NCBI RefSeq assembly: GCF_020829495.1
Contig: NZ_JAIVFQ010000015.1
Coordinates: forward strand, 59,422 to 123,421
From: Nostoc favosum CHAB5714
GTDB lineage: Bacteria; Cyanobacteriota; Cyanobacteriia; Cyanobacteriales; Nostocaceae
Reading direction: 5' to 3'
Length of the DNA: 64,000 nt
Of this stretch, positions 17,184 to 26,727 are shown piece by piece. Both the position numbers and the translations under genes were made by a program. Numbering within the stretch: the stretch's first letter is position 1; the number at the start of each line of letters is the position of its first letter. Below the pieces are notes generated by a model, which saw only the letters and a list, made by a program, of their open reading frames with translations, ran no database searches and was not told the origin of the DNA.

Positions 17184-17288
17184 TTCCCCTGCTCCCCCTG
17201 CTCCCCCTGCTCCCCCTGCTCCCCCTGCTCCCCCTGCTCCCCCTGCTCCCCCTGCTTCCCCTGCTCCCCCTGCTCCCCCTACTCCCCA
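17184..17288 (+). repeat. 9-bp tandem repeat (CCCCCTGCT) in the aarF leader
   Basis: About a dozen near-perfect copies of CCCCCTGCT, one with a C-to-T change, ending ten bases before the aarF start codon. It is preceded by tandem GGGCATT heptamers (17135-17163). The array replaces the place where a ribosome site would be expected. Confidence 0.9.
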
Positions 17289-17297
17289 CTCTCAAAA

Positions 17298-18944
17298 ATG
17301 TTCCTCACCCAAACTGTTCCCCGTCAACGAGAAATTCTTGAAGTATTCCTTCGCAATGGCTGGGACTATATGCGAAGGTTACTTACTGGTGGCAAAGCTG
17401 ATGAACCCCAGCTACCTACACCTGCGGTTTTAAAAAATATCCTGGTAGACTTGGGGCCAGTTTATGTTAAACTTGGTCAGCTACTTTCTACCCGTCCAGA
17501 TTTACTCAGCGCCGCCTATATTGAGGAACTATCAACTCTACAAGACGAAGTACCGCCAGTTCCTTGGTCAGAGATAGAAATAATCCTCCGTAAAGAATTA
17601 AAACTTCCACTAGCAGAAACTTTCAGCACAGTTAACCCAATTCCAGTAGCGGCAGGATCAATTGCTCAGACACATCGCGCTACATTAATAGACGGTCGAG
17701 AAGTTGCTCTGAAAGTGCAACGTCCGGGAATTGATCTGACCATTGCCCAAGATATTGCTTTAATTCAAGGTATTGCCGATTTAGTGGCGCGGACTGAATT
17801 TGGGCAAACCTATGAAATTAAATCCATCGCCGAAGAATTTACCAAAGCTCTAGAAGCCGAGTTAGATTTTACACGGGAAGCAGGTTTTACAGACCAACTG
17901 CGGCGCAACTTATCTAAAAGTCGCTGGTATGATCCCACACAAATAGTGGTTGCGGAAATTAATTGGGAATTGACCACAGCAAAATTACTGGTGATGGAAT
18001 GGCTGGATGGAGTGCCGTTCTTGTCGGCGGATTTGGACAACAATAATAATGGTAAAGACCCTGCCGTAGAGCGTAAAGAAATAACTACTTTGTTATTTCG
18101 GGTATTTTTTCAGCAACTATATATTGATGGATTTTTTCACGCTGATCCCCATCCGGGAAACTTATTTTATCTCAAAGATGGTCGTGTTGCGCTCTTAGAC
18201 TGTGGCATGGTGGGAAGACTTGATCCCCGCACACAGCAGATATTAACAGAGATGTTGTTAGCGATCGTTGATTTAGATGCTCAAAGGTGCGCTCAATTAA
18301 CTTTGCAGCTATCAGATTCTGCTCAACCAGTAATTTTGTCGCGGTTAGAAAATGATTACGATCGCATGTTGCGAAAGTATCACAATGTCAGCCTCACGCA
18401 AATCAACTTCAGTCAGATAATTTATGAAGTTTTACAAGTTGCCCGCAACAATAAAATTAGATTACCTAGTAATATGGGTTTGTATGCCAAAACCCTAGCG
18501 AATTTAGAAGGTGTAGCGCGAACATTCAACCCAGAGCTTAACTTTTTTGATGAAGTAAAACCATTAATTACAGACTTGTTTCGTCGGCAGTTACTAGGCG
18601 ATAATCCAGTGCGATCGCTATTACGGACAGCCTTAGATATTAAAAGTCTCTCTCTCCAATCTCCTCGCCAAATTGAACTGTTATTAGACCGAGTTACCTC
18701 GGAAACTTTACAGTGGAATTTATCGCTGCGGGGGTTAGATGGCGTGCGGCGCACTATGGACGATGCGGCTAACCGACTATCTTTTAGTATATTAGTGGGT
18801 TCACTGATTATGGGTGCAGCAATTATTTCCACCAGAGCGCAGACAACACAGTTATCTTTTTTAAGCACCACCCTGTTTGCAGTCGCTAGTTTATTGGGTT
18901 TGTGGTTAATTATTAGTACATTGCGATCGGGACGTTTACGGTAA
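17298..18944 (+). CDS. ABC1/AarF/UbiB-family atypical kinase
   Basis: 548 residues. The family-defining KxGQ motif is present as [15 protein letters not shown]. The alanine-rich loop [13 protein letters not shown], the lysine of [21 protein letters not shown] and LLDCGMVG (replacing DFG) follow in order. Two hydrophobic spans lie at the C-terminus (about 490-545). Members regulate or support prenylquinone metabolism (ubiquinone in proteobacteria, plastoquinone or tocopherol in photosynthetic organisms) and bind ATP without acting as classical kinases. Several paralogues occur per cyanobacterial genome, so I give no symbol. The start is the ATG directly after the 9-bp tandem array, with no Shine-Dalgarno sequence. 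Confidence 0.9.
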   Translation: MFLTQTVPRQREILEVFLRNGWDYMRRLLTGGKADEPQLPTPAVLKNILVDLGPVYVKLGQLLSTRPDLLSAAYIEELSTLQDEVPPVPWSEIEIILRKELKLPLAETFSTVNPIPVAAGSIAQTHRATLIDGREVALKVQRPGIDLTIAQDIALIQGIADLVARTEFGQTYEIKSIAEEFTKALEAELDFTREAGFTDQLRRNLSKSRWYDPTQIVVAEINWELTTAKLLVMEWLDGVPFLSADLDNNNNGKDPAVERKEITTLLFRVFFQQLYIDGFFHADPHPGNLFYLKDGRVALLDCGMVGRLDPRTQQILTEMLLAIVDLDAQRCAQLTLQLSDSAQPVILSRLENDYDRMLRKYHNVSLTQINFSQIIYEVLQVARNNKIRLPSNMGLYAKTLANLEGVARTFNPELNFFDEVKPLITDLFRRQLLGDNPVRSLLRTALDIKSLSLQSPRQIELLLDRVTSETLQWNLSLRGLDGVRRTMDDAANRLSFSILVGSLIMGAAIISTRAQTTQLSFLSTTLFAVASLLGLWLIISTLRSGRLR

Positions 18945-19105
18945 AGTGTATGTATCGTACTTGAGTAATGCCCACCACAGTAAATCATGATATGTCACTG
19001 GCGAAAATCCCTGCTTTAGTATTTGGAACCAGAGATAAATAGTGATAAACACCAACTATTTATATGTGTTTACCTGTGTACATCTGTGGTTCTAATATAA
19101 AAAAT

Positions 19106-20086
19106 ATGTCAATTATCATTGCTGAAAACCTGAGTAAATCTTATCCAGTGGCAGTTAAAAGTCCGGGTATTAAAGGTACAATCAACCACTTTTTTCGCCG
19201 CACCTACCGCTCAATTAAAGCAGTTCAGGATGTTTCCTTTGAAATTGCCCCTGGTGAAGTAGTGGGGTTTTTGGGCCCAAATGGTGCTGGTAAAACTACC
19301 ACACTCAAAATGCTCACGGGGCTGATTCATCCCTCTAGCGGTACAGTCAAAGTTGCTGGACAAATTCCGTTTCATCGGAAGGAAGCATTTTTGCAAAAAA
19401 TTACCTTGGTAATGGGGCAAAAGCAGCAGCTAATTTGGGACTTGCCAGCGCTGGATTCTTTGAGAATTAATGCTGCTGTATACAACATCTCTGATAAAGA
19501 GTTCCAACGACGGGTGGGAGAACTAACAGAGATGCTTTCCCTAGAAGGCAAGCTTACCCAGCCAGTACGGAAGCTATCTTTGGGTGAACGGATGAAGGCA
19601 GAATTGCTAGCAGCACTTTTGCACCGTCCGCATGTATTATTCCTAGATGAACCAACGCTGGGACTAGATGTAAATGCTCAGGTAGCGGTGCGCGATTTTT
19701 TGCGCGACTACAATCAGCGTTATCAAGCCACAGTGCTGTTGACGAGTCATTACATGGCTGATATCACAGCTTTATGTCAACGAGTGCTGTTGATTCACGA
19801 GGGAAGGCTGATGTATGACGGTAGTTTAGATGGGCTACTAGAACGTTTTGCCCCATATCGGGAAGTTCATATAGAGTTAGCCCAACCTCTACCGATAGAA
19901 AAACTTATGACCTATGGTGATGTGCAACACTTAGAAGGGCGATCGGTTCATTTTATGGTATCAAGAGAGGTGCTTACCCGCACCGTTTCTAAGATTTTGA
20001 CGGATTTAGAGGTAATTGATTTAACAGTTACCGAACCGCCTGTAGAGGAAGTAATTGGACGAGTTTTTCAGGCAGGTGTTGTGTAG
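19106..20086 (+). CDS. ABC-2 type transporter ATP-binding protein
   Basis: 326 residues from the ATG at 19106, the conventional place for SIIIAENLSKSYPV. Walker A is GPNGAGKTTTLKML, the signature is KLSLGERMKAELLAALL and Walker B is VLFLDEPTLGLDVNA. The insertion TINHFFRRTYRSIKAVQDVS before Walker A and the C-terminal extension are typical of the ATPases that work with DUF990-type (ABC-2) permeases. It would energise export of an unknown compound across the inner membrane. The permease gene follows after 51 bases. A short palindrome overlaps its stop codon. Confidence 0.88.
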   Translation: MSIIIAENLSKSYPVAVKSPGIKGTINHFFRRTYRSIKAVQDVSFEIAPGEVVGFLGPNGAGKTTTLKMLTGLIHPSSGTVKVAGQIPFHRKEAFLQKITLVMGQKQQLIWDLPALDSLRINAAVYNISDKEFQRRVGELTEMLSLEGKLTQPVRKLSLGERMKAELLAALLHRPHVLFLDEPTLGLDVNAQVAVRDFLRDYNQRYQATVLLTSHYMADITALCQRVLLIHEGRLMYDGSLDGLLERFAPYREVHIELAQPLPIEKLMTYGDVQHLEGRSVHFMVSREVLTRTVSKILTDLEVIDLTVTEPPVEEVIGRVFQAGVV

Positions 20087-20108
20087 AGACGCGATTAATC
20101 GCGTCTCT
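20085..20108. repeat. Palindrome AGAGACGCGATT / AATCGCGTCTCT
   Basis: Perfect 12-base arms with no loop, overlapping the stop codon of the ABC ATPase gene. A one-mismatch copy is embedded in frame in the O-antigen-ligase gene at 32822-32845, and a shorter relative is at 47518-47537. Confidence 0.85.
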
Positions 20109-20137
20109 GGGTAATTTTTGTAGCGGGAAGTGAATAA

Positions 20138-20926
20138 ATGAAGCGGATAATCAGAAAAGCCTTAACTTTGCTGTCAGTATACTACGCCTACATGCTTGAG
20201 TATCGAGCAGAACTAATCTTATGGGTTTTGGCTGGGTCTTTGCCGATTATCCTTATGGGTATCTGGATACAGGCAGCACAAGGCGGGCAGTTTGGGCTAT
20301 CACCTGTGGATTTTGCTCGTTACTTCATCACAGTTTTCGTCATTAGGCAATTAACAGTTGTTTGGGTAATTTGGGACTTTGAAACAGAGGTAGTGGAAGG
20401 CAAGCTTTCGCCCAAGTTGCTGCAACCACTCGACCCAGTATGGCATCATGTTGCGCGTCATGTTTCTGAAAGATTTGCTCGGCTAACGTTTGCTTTTCTA
20501 TTAGTGGGATTATTTTTTATTCTTTATCCCCAAGCTTTTTGGTTGCCAAGTTTGAGTAGATTTTTGCTGTTTACATTGGCGGTGGTGCTAGCTTTTGCTT
20601 TGCGGTTTACGATTCAGTACACCTTTGCCATGTTTGCCTTTTGGACAGAACGGGCTAGCGCTTTAGAAAATTTTTGGTTGTTGTTTTATCTATTTTTATC
20701 TGGTTTGATAGCACCTTTAGAGGTCTTTCCAGAACCTGTGCAGAAAATAGTGATGTTTACGCCTTTTCCCTATTTGATTAATTTTCCTGCGAGTCTTTTG
20801 GTAGGGCTACCCGTGGATATAGGGCGGGGATTTGGGTCAATGGTAGGATGGATATTAGTGTTTTTGGGTGCGAATCGCTTTCTTTGGCGTGCAGGTTTAA
20901 AGCGGTACTCTGGGATGGGAGCTTAA
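20138..20926 (+). CDS. ABC-2 type transporter permease
   Basis: 262 residues with six predicted membrane spans (for example LILWVLAGSLPIILMGIW, FLLFTLAVVLAFALRF, FWLLFYLFLSGLIAPLEVF). FLSGLIAPLEVFPEPVQKI is the conserved loop and helix near the C-terminus of ABC-2 permeases of the DUF990 group. It pairs with the ATPase directly upstream on the same strand. In many genomes this system has two permease genes in a row; here only one is present before the repeat-rich spacer, so the partner is lost or elsewhere, or this permease works as a homodimer. The substrate is unknown. Confidence 0.85.
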   Translation: MKRIIRKALTLLSVYYAYMLEYRAELILWVLAGSLPIILMGIWIQAAQGGQFGLSPVDFARYFITVFVIRQLTVVWVIWDFETEVVEGKLSPKLLQPLDPVWHHVARHVSERFARLTFAFLLVGLFFILYPQAFWLPSLSRFLLFTLAVVLAFALRFTIQYTFAMFAFWTERASALENFWLLFYLFLSGLIAPLEVFPEPVQKIVMFTPFPYLINFPASLLVGLPVDIGRGFGSMVGWILVFLGANRFLWRAGLKRYSGMGA

Positions 20927-20992
20927 ATAATTTAACATTCAACTAAAAAAATCTCATCCAATGATTTGGCTAAGTACAGCTTGCGTCAATCT

Positions 20993-21139
20993 AATTCATA
21001 ATTAATAATTACTAATTCATAATTGCAATCAGTGGGGGCTTGAACCCACCACTGATTGTAGACCACTGAAATCAAAAATTTCAGTGGGGGCTTGAACCCA
21101 TAAAATTTATGAATTATGAATTATGAATTAATAATTATT
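20993..21139. repeat. AT-rich inverted repeat enclosing two AGTGGGGGCTTGAACCCA hairpins
   Basis: AATTCATAATTAATAATT (20993-21010) faces inverted copies at 21110-21137. Inside are two hairpins, CAATCAGTGG/CCACTGATTG and CACTGAAAT/ATTTCAGTG. Each is followed by the same phrase, GTGGGGGCTTGAACCCA (21032 and 21084). It is a compound interspersed repeat and not a gene. Confidence 0.6.
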
Positions 21140-21237
21140 TGGTCAAACAGTGCAGAATTGAGGGTTATGAAACGCAGAGGGTACGCAAAGGTTTGATATG
21201 TGGCAATTTTTTCGTTACGAATTTATAAAATCATGTA

Positions 21238-21522
21238 CTAAGTTGAGGAAGTTTGAATACTACTGATAAGTTCACGCAATTCGTCTAGAGTATTTAGCGT
21301 CTTAAATCTTCGCTTAATTACCTCTAGTTGCTCTAAATCATAAATTTGAGAGATTTCTGGCATTAATTCTAATCCCTCACTGCCAAATTTTATCTCCAAA
21401 AGCAGTTCAATGGTCAATAGCCTCTCCTCTTGTATCGCTTTTTCCCGTGCCTCGTGGAAAATTTTCTGATATGCCTCTTGGAAAATTTCCTGATAAAAGA
21501 AAGATTTCTCGAACACTGACAT
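21238..21522 (-). pseudogene. 3' remnant of an Rpn-like nuclease gene
   Basis: 94 codons from an ATG, but the sequence just before it reads ATC ATG AGG TGA GAT ATG. This aligns with IMRWDM of the complete paralogue next door, with TGG changed to TGA. So this is the hinge and C-terminal part (LLLEIKFGSEGLELMPEISQ) of a tandem partial duplicate, broken by a nonsense change and lacking the nuclease domain. The retained ATG could still allow a short protein to be made, but I consider it a remnant. Confidence 0.75.
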
Positions 21523-21560
21523 ATCTCACCTCATGATTTGCCAAACTCAAAGAAGTTCCA

Positions 21561-22469
21561 TTAGTTCATAAATTGCCGTAATTCATCTAGAATATTCACG
21601 CTCTTAATTCCCTGCTGAATTGCTTTTAATCTATCTAAATCTGAAATTTGAGAGATTTCTGGCATCAGTTGCAATCCCTCAGCACCAAATTTTATCTCCA
21701 AAGCGAGTTCAATACCTAAAAGCATCCCTTCTTGCCGTCCTTCTTGCCGTCCTTCTTGCCGTCCTTCTTGCCGTCCTTCTTGCCGTCCTCGTTCTTCCCC
21801 ACGTTGTTCGCCCTCTCTCAAAATTTGCTGATACCAGGGAGATTCGCGTAACACTGCCATATCCCACCTCATGATTTGCTGAACTAAAGCGCTGTCTAAT
21901 ACGAAGGTAGCAAAAAAAGCCATAACAATTTCTAACTGGCTCAATTGCTCATCGGCGCGGAGAATTTGCAATGCCCGTTGCACAGTGGATTCTTCTGCAC
22001 CTCCTTTGAGAATTGGGACAAAGGGAAGCAAGGAGGGAACAGGTTGAGTAAAAGCGATTTCGACATCGACTTCCCAAAGGTTGATAACACGGTAGTCTTG
22101 ACGCGCCTGTAAATCTGCAAATTGCGATTGATAGCTGGTGGGAATTTGAACATCACTTTCTTTGAGGATGTTAACTAGTACCGGATAGGTGGGCAAATTG
22201 TACTTTTCTTCAGCTAGTGCTGCATAAGCCCGCATCCGTTTAGGCATTTCAGGTTTGTAGCGTAATTGTAACTCGTTGAGTACGATAAATTCGCCATATT
22301 GGGGACTGGTAGCGCGGACTAAGACATCACTCTCACGGCTAATCCACTGGAATTCGGAGTTGATAATTTCTCCGCATACAATATCGGGAATTTGTGTTAC
22401 CCATTTTACCCAATTTTCGGGTGCGAGGCTGATTAATCGCTTGGTGCTAATATCTGCTGCTTTAGCCAT
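21561..22469 (-). CDS. Rpn/PD-(D/E)XK-family nuclease-like protein with 12-bp repeat hinge (copy 1)
   Basis: 302 residues. The N-terminal 200 residues are the family core: RLISLAPENWVKWVTQ, WISRESDVLVR and FIVLNELQLRY supply the D...ExQ positions of a PD-(D/E)XK-like site, followed by KRMRAYAALAEEKYNLPTYP. A hinge of repeated GRQE units (about 228-250), encoded by five 12-bp repeats, leads to a DUF4351-like end (LEIKFGAEGLQLMPEISQIS). Such proteins are annotated as recombination-promoting nuclease/putative transposase. DNA cleavage is shown for a few Rpn relatives only. Copies 2 and 3 lie at 56887 and 58421. Confidence 0.75.
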   Translation of the reverse strand: MAKAADISTKRLISLAPENWVKWVTQIPDIVCGEIINSEFQWISRESDVLVRATSPQYGEFIVLNELQLRYKPEMPKRMRAYAALAEEKYNLPTYPVLVNILKESDVQIPTSYQSQFADLQARQDYRVINLWEVDVEIAFTQPVPSLLPFVPILKGGAEESTVQRALQILRADEQLSQLEIVMAFFATFVLDSALVQQIMRWDMAVLRESPWYQQILREGEQRGEERGRQEGRQEGRQEGRQEGRQEGMLLGIELALEIKFGAEGLQLMPEISQISDLDRLKAIQQGIKSVNILDELRQFMN

Positions 22470-22563
22470 AGGGGGTGTAGATGAGCATAGTTGTAGTTTA
22501 TGGCTAAAGTGGCGATATCTACGATGGGTTACGCCTATGTACTGTTGTACTTTGCTAGAGATT

Positions 22564-24282
22564 TTATAAATTACTCGATATTGTCTTAAACTTTTCTGCC
22601 GTCCCCAAAGAATAATCTTCTAACTTAAAATCAGCAAAAGGCTTCTTTTCTAACCTATCCCGTAATGCTTCATCAATAATTACACCTGCTGATTGTTTTT
22701 TAACACCAATGATTATAATACTTCTCTGATATTTAGTTAAATCCTGATTTGCCTGACAATCACTCCGTTGAAATTGTCCCAAATTTAATATACGATAACC
22801 TTTGATGCTTGGTGTATTAATAAATAATTTTTTTACTAAAAATTGTATTTGTTTGGAACGTTCTAGAGCCATTCGCTGTTGAACTTCTATATTACCTTTA
22901 CAAGAAACTGTGCCTACAGAAATAATCTCACTAGGGTCTTCCATTATATTCTGTATACCTTCTTGTTCTAAGCTCAACTTTAAAAGGTCAAGACTAATAA
23001 TTTCATCATTATATTTAATTTGAAAATTGCTACCTAAAAGCCATTTATATTCTAGTGATAAAACAGCTACATTAAATTCGGCTACCCTCCCTTGACTATC
23101 CCTACCTTCTTGATAAGAAAAATAATCAATATTACCTTTGTTTTCTGGGGATTGCCCGTAATTTTGCCTTACAGAAAATTTTGATGTCCGCGTTGCTAAG
23201 GCCGCTATACTAAGTAATCCTAATATCACTAGCAGCGTTGCAAAAAATTTCAGTAATGGTACTTCTTCTGGTTTTTTCTGTGGAGCAAATGAAGTTTTAG
23301 TAATTGGTGGTGGCAATTGCTCAATGTTACAATTATCTAATAAATTAAGATTTTCAGCCGTAGTTTCTGTTAGTTGGGTTTCAATTTCTTCTAGGCATTG
23401 TAAAATCTCTTGGGCATTAGCGGGACGCTTTTCTATATCGGGTGCTGTGAGCCAATCAATTAAATTCAATAGTAAGGGTGAGATATGGATAGCATGATTT
23501 TGCCAGTGCAATAAATTTTGCTGCATATCATACATATCTAAGGGATGGTATCCCGTGAGTAAAAATACAAATGTGCGCCCCAAGGCAAAGAAATCTGATT
23601 GCGGTACTGCTTGAGCATTCATTTGTTCTGGAGCGCTGTAGCCAGATGACATCAGTGCTGTCATCCCGTCGCCGTTGCTGAGTTTGTCTGGGTAGGTTCC
23701 ATCAATTTCAGTGGCAGTGCCAAAATCAATCAGTACCAAATCCCCCCAGCCCTTCCCAAGGGGGGATCGAATCATGATATTAGATGGCTTAATATCTCGA
23801 TGCAGGTACTGTTTACTATGCACTAAATCCAAAATTTTTACCAATTGTTTTAACCAGGCTACAGCTTGTTTCTGCGAAATAGGGTAATTCTGCTGTAACC
23901 ACTGTTCTAAGTTGTATCCACCGATTTTTTCCATTGCAATGCAATGCAACACTAAACCATTTCGGGTTTGATACTGGAAGTAACTATCCTCTTTGGGAAT
24001 GCCGGGATGATTGAGTTGTCCTAATACGGTTACTTCTTGCTGAAATAGTTCTACTGCTTTGGCGTCGCCTGATAAGTCCTCCTTGAGTATCTTGAGGATT
24101 TTAGGGGTATCTTGTTCATAAGCTTCATAAACTTTACTAAACCCTGTTTTGTCACTCAACAGGCTCGTCACCCGATAACGCCCTAGCAATTCCAAATGGG
24201 AACCACAACTTTGACAAAAGCGGTTTTGATGATTATCCGGGTGATTTGGTTTAGGGCAAACGGGATTGATACAAAGGCTCAT
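22564..24282 (-). CDS. Membrane-anchored serine/threonine protein kinase with N-terminal 4-Cys motif
   Basis: 572 residues from the ATG at 24282. The longer frame upstream would only translate a G/C-rich tandem repeat. A four-cysteine zinc-ribbon-like N-terminus (MSLCINPVCPKPNHPDN, then RFCQSCGSHLELLGRYRV) is the cyanobacterial hallmark. The kinase domain covers about 37-310, with the lysine in ILKILKEDL, HRDIKPSNIMI and LIDFGTATEI, so it should be active. One membrane span (LLKFFATLLVILGLLSIAAL, about 345-365) precedes an outside domain of about 200 residues with paired cysteines (TVSCKGN and RSDCQANQ) and KYQRSIIIIGVKK. The signal it senses is unknown. Confidence 0.88.
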   Translation of the reverse strand: MSLCINPVCPKPNHPDNHQNRFCQSCGSHLELLGRYRVTSLLSDKTGFSKVYEAYEQDTPKILKILKEDLSGDAKAVELFQQEVTVLGQLNHPGIPKEDSYFQYQTRNGLVLHCIAMEKIGGYNLEQWLQQNYPISQKQAVAWLKQLVKILDLVHSKQYLHRDIKPSNIMIRSPLGKGWGDLVLIDFGTATEIDGTYPDKLSNGDGMTALMSSGYSAPEQMNAQAVPQSDFFALGRTFVFLLTGYHPLDMYDMQQNLLHWQNHAIHISPLLLNLIDWLTAPDIEKRPANAQEILQCLEEIETQLTETTAENLNLLDNCNIEQLPPPITKTSFAPQKKPEEVPLLKFFATLLVILGLLSIAALATRTSKFSVRQNYGQSPENKGNIDYFSYQEGRDSQGRVAEFNVAVLSLEYKWLLGSNFQIKYNDEIISLDLLKLSLEQEGIQNIMEDPSEIISVGTVSCKGNIEVQQRMALERSKQIQFLVKKLFINTPSIKGYRILNLGQFQRSDCQANQDLTKYQRSIIIIGVKKQSAGVIIDEALRDRLEKKPFADFKLEDYSLGTAEKFKTISSNL

Positions 24283-24385
24283 GAGTGGGGAGTGGGGAGT
24301 GGGGAATGGGGAATGGGGAGATGAGGGAGATGGGGGAGATGGGGGAATAACCAATGCCCAATGCGCCATGCCCCATGCCCAATCT
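24283..24385. repeat. G-rich short tandem repeats upstream of the kinase gene
   Basis: Runs of GAGTGGG, GGAATGG and GATGGGGGA units, then CAATGCCC/ATGCCCC units. They lie in the 5' leader of the minus-strand kinase gene and encode nothing recognisable. Confidence 0.7.
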
Positions 24386-24454
24386 CGCTAGACATCACTC
24401 CTATTAATTCTTCTGTTGCTGTATGATAATCCCGTCCAATAATTATGAGATTTT

Positions 24455-25294
24455 CTATCTGTGTTCTGCCAAAAAAGCTGCTACAGTTTGGTTAAATGCC
24501 TCTGGTTGTGTCAAAAACGGCCAATGGTTGCCGGGAACTTGGCAGATACGTAAGTTTTTAAGATAGGTTTTGTATGGTTGAATTTGCCAATTTTGGCGGT
24601 TCAATCCTTGTTCTGGCTGGACGAAAATGGCAGGGGTGTCAAGGGGAATTGTAAAACCAGGCACTTGCATTACTGCTTCAAAAATCCCGTCGCGGGCGGC
24701 TATAGTAAATTTGCTGCCCCAACTACCATCGAGTTTTTGTTCTATTCCTGCTTGGAAAACTTGCTGTTGTAAGGAACTCCATCCTTGATATTGCTTTAAC
24801 TGCTGTGCTTGTTGTTCGGCTTCTTCATAACTGACAAAGGGGCCCATGCTTTTGAGAAAAGGCAAGAAGCGATACAACATGGGAAAAGTTACCCTGAAAA
24901 GGCTGGGCATTTTCCAGATAAAAATTGGATCGACTAGAATTATACTCCGCAAACGCTTTGGGTTTTGCCTTGCCCAGATGGCGGCTAATTTGCCTGTCCA
25001 CGAATGACTTACAATATGGGCAGATGTCCATCCGAGATGATCCATGAGTGCTTCGAGGTCTGCGATCGCACTCTCAAAGCTATAATCTCTCTCAGGCTTA
25101 CTACTTTGGCCATGTCCGCGCATATCTGGTGCAACTATGTGGTAGTCTGCCGCTAAGTAATCTCCTAAACTAGACCACACTAGAGCATGGTCGCCTAAAC
25201 CGTGTAACAGCAGTAAGGGTTCTTGCCCTTGGTTCCACTCTAAGTAAGAAATTTGAATATCAGGCTTTGATAAAGTTTGACGTACAGGCATCAT
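24455..25294 (-). CDS. Alpha/beta hydrolase
   Basis: 279 residues. The fold signature is clear: LLLLHGLGDHALVWSSL (oxyanion region), VAPDMRGHGQSSKPERDYSF, the nucleophile elbow VSHSWTGKLA with serine near residue 103, an acidic residue late in the protein, and the histidine of VPGNHWPFLTQPEAF. No signal peptide, so cytosolic. It resembles generic carboxylesterase or menaquinone-pathway-like hydrolases, and the substrate cannot be read from the sequence. ATG codons at 25294 and 25291 are equally possible starts. Confidence 0.82.
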   Translation of the reverse strand: MMPVRQTLSKPDIQISYLEWNQGQEPLLLLHGLGDHALVWSSLGDYLAADYHIVAPDMRGHGQSSKPERDYSFESAIADLEALMDHLGWTSAHIVSHSWTGKLAAIWARQNPKRLRSIILVDPIFIWKMPSLFRVTFPMLYRFLPFLKSMGPFVSYEEAEQQAQQLKQYQGWSSLQQQVFQAGIEQKLDGSWGSKFTIAARDGIFEAVMQVPGFTIPLDTPAIFVQPEQGLNRQNWQIQPYKTYLKNLRICQVPGNHWPFLTQPEAFNQTVAAFLAEHR

Positions 25295-25409
25295 TGCACA
25301 TCCACCAATGAAGAGATAGTTTCGCGTTTATATATTACTGCGAAAGAAGATGGACGCAAAAAGATGGGACTTGACAGCTATAATCAAGGTTTGAAAATTC
25401 TTCTCCATC

Positions 25410-26330
25410 TCAACTTTTATCATAGGTCAAATTACCTGGATGCGATCGCGCATTTGGAGTCAGAGTAATTAAATCGTCAATATTGCGTTTCATCGTCTCG
25501 CAAATCGCATCTAGAGGTAAGTCGTTAGAATCATAACCAAAGGGGTTTTCTATCTCCAAGCCGATGGCTTCAATGCCAAATACTGTAAAACCAACAAAAG
25601 CAGCAATTAAACCTGTCCACCAACCCAGACTCTCCACTATTTGAAATGGGAACAACAAACAATATAGTAACAATAATTGCTTCAGATGAATGGAATAAGC
25701 TAATGGCATAGGTGTTTTTAAAATACGTTCGCAAGCTCCTAAGTTATCCACAAGATTATTCAATAATTCTTGCATAGATGTTAACTGATAGCTATTAAGG
25801 CAATTGCGATGATACTGTTGCTGTAAATAATCTCCTATCCAAAAGGCAACCTCTATGGGAGGATTATTCATAATCTTCAGTTTTATATACTTACTAGATG
25901 GCATTAAATCCTCTAACTCGCTATTGACTGCTTCTCCCCGCAAATGTAATTTAGTTGTCACAGCAAAAGCTACCAATAAATTTAGTGCTGTAATTTTATT
26001 TTCTTTATCTTCTGGAGAAATTTCGTCAATTGATACCCAAATTTGACGTGCCAGATTTCGGATGTTATTTACTAGAGAACCCCAGCATTTTCTCCCTTCC
26101 CAAAATCGCTCATAAGCAGTATTGGTACGAAATACAAGTAACAAACCTAAAACGATACTAGGAATAACACTTCCTAAAATAGGTTGGGATACAGGCATCT
26201 TAAAATGGTAAAGTAGAGAAATCAAAAAGCCGAAAGCTCCACACCATAAAATATGTTTGTAAATTGCTTTGAGAACTGAACCTTTAAGTTGTAATTTTAG
26301 GCATAGCCATGTGAGTTTTTCGGCTGTCAT
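25410..26330 (-). CDS. Bestrophin-family (UPF0187) anion channel
   Basis: 306 residues. Two N-terminal and two more distal membrane spans are visible (ILWCGAFGFLISLLYHF, VIPSIVLGLLLVFRTNTAY, LLYCLLFPFQIVESLGWWTG, LIAAFVGFTVFGIEAIG). The signature RTNTAYERFWEGRKCWGSLV and the ending FGIEAIGLEIENPFGYDSND are diagnostic of the bacterial bestrophin/UPF0187 family. Some cyanobacterial and algal members are thylakoid chloride or bicarbonate channels. Which ion this one passes is unknown. It shares a strand with the hydrolase and ends about 115 bases from it. Confidence 0.88.
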   Translation of the reverse strand: MTAEKLTWLCLKLQLKGSVLKAIYKHILWCGAFGFLISLLYHFKMPVSQPILGSVIPSIVLGLLLVFRTNTAYERFWEGRKCWGSLVNNIRNLARQIWVSIDEISPEDKENKITALNLLVAFAVTTKLHLRGEAVNSELEDLMPSSKYIKLKIMNNPPIEVAFWIGDYLQQQYHRNCLNSYQLTSMQELLNNLVDNLGACERILKTPMPLAYSIHLKQLLLLYCLLFPFQIVESLGWWTGLIAAFVGFTVFGIEAIGLEIENPFGYDSNDLPLDAICETMKRNIDDLITLTPNARSHPGNLTYDKS

Positions 26331-26727
26331 GTAGTCACCCTAAGAGAATATTTAGTGAACCGATAGATAAAATATCGATACTTTAAAAATAATAACTATA
26401 GTAATAGCACAATTGACAAAGAGGATACTGTAAAAAATACTGTTGCGAAGCTCACAATATATGCTGGCGGTAATGACTGTATCTTACCTTCTGTTACAAT
26501 CCGCTGAGGTAGCTAGGGGAGGCTGATCCCAAGCGTATTGCCTTCTGCTATATAAAAGTCAAAAGCAATCGCGGCTAATTGTAAGGAAATGTAAAGATTT
26601 TTCGGCAGATGCATAAATCTCGCGCCTCACGCCGATAAATCGATAGAAGAAAAGGTACATGGCTATCGATGATTGTCAGTCGGTATCATCTATCCCAGTA
26701 AATCAAAAAGTTCTAACCTGTACAAAT

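Noticed and set aside
17125..17433. Proline-rich open frame over the 9-bp array
   Set aside because: The [12 protein letters not shown] peptide is just the translated tandem repeat, out of frame with the real downstream gene.
18422..18988. Open frame of 188 codons opposite the aarF-like gene
   Set aside because: Antisense shadow; the plus-strand gene has all ABC1 motifs.
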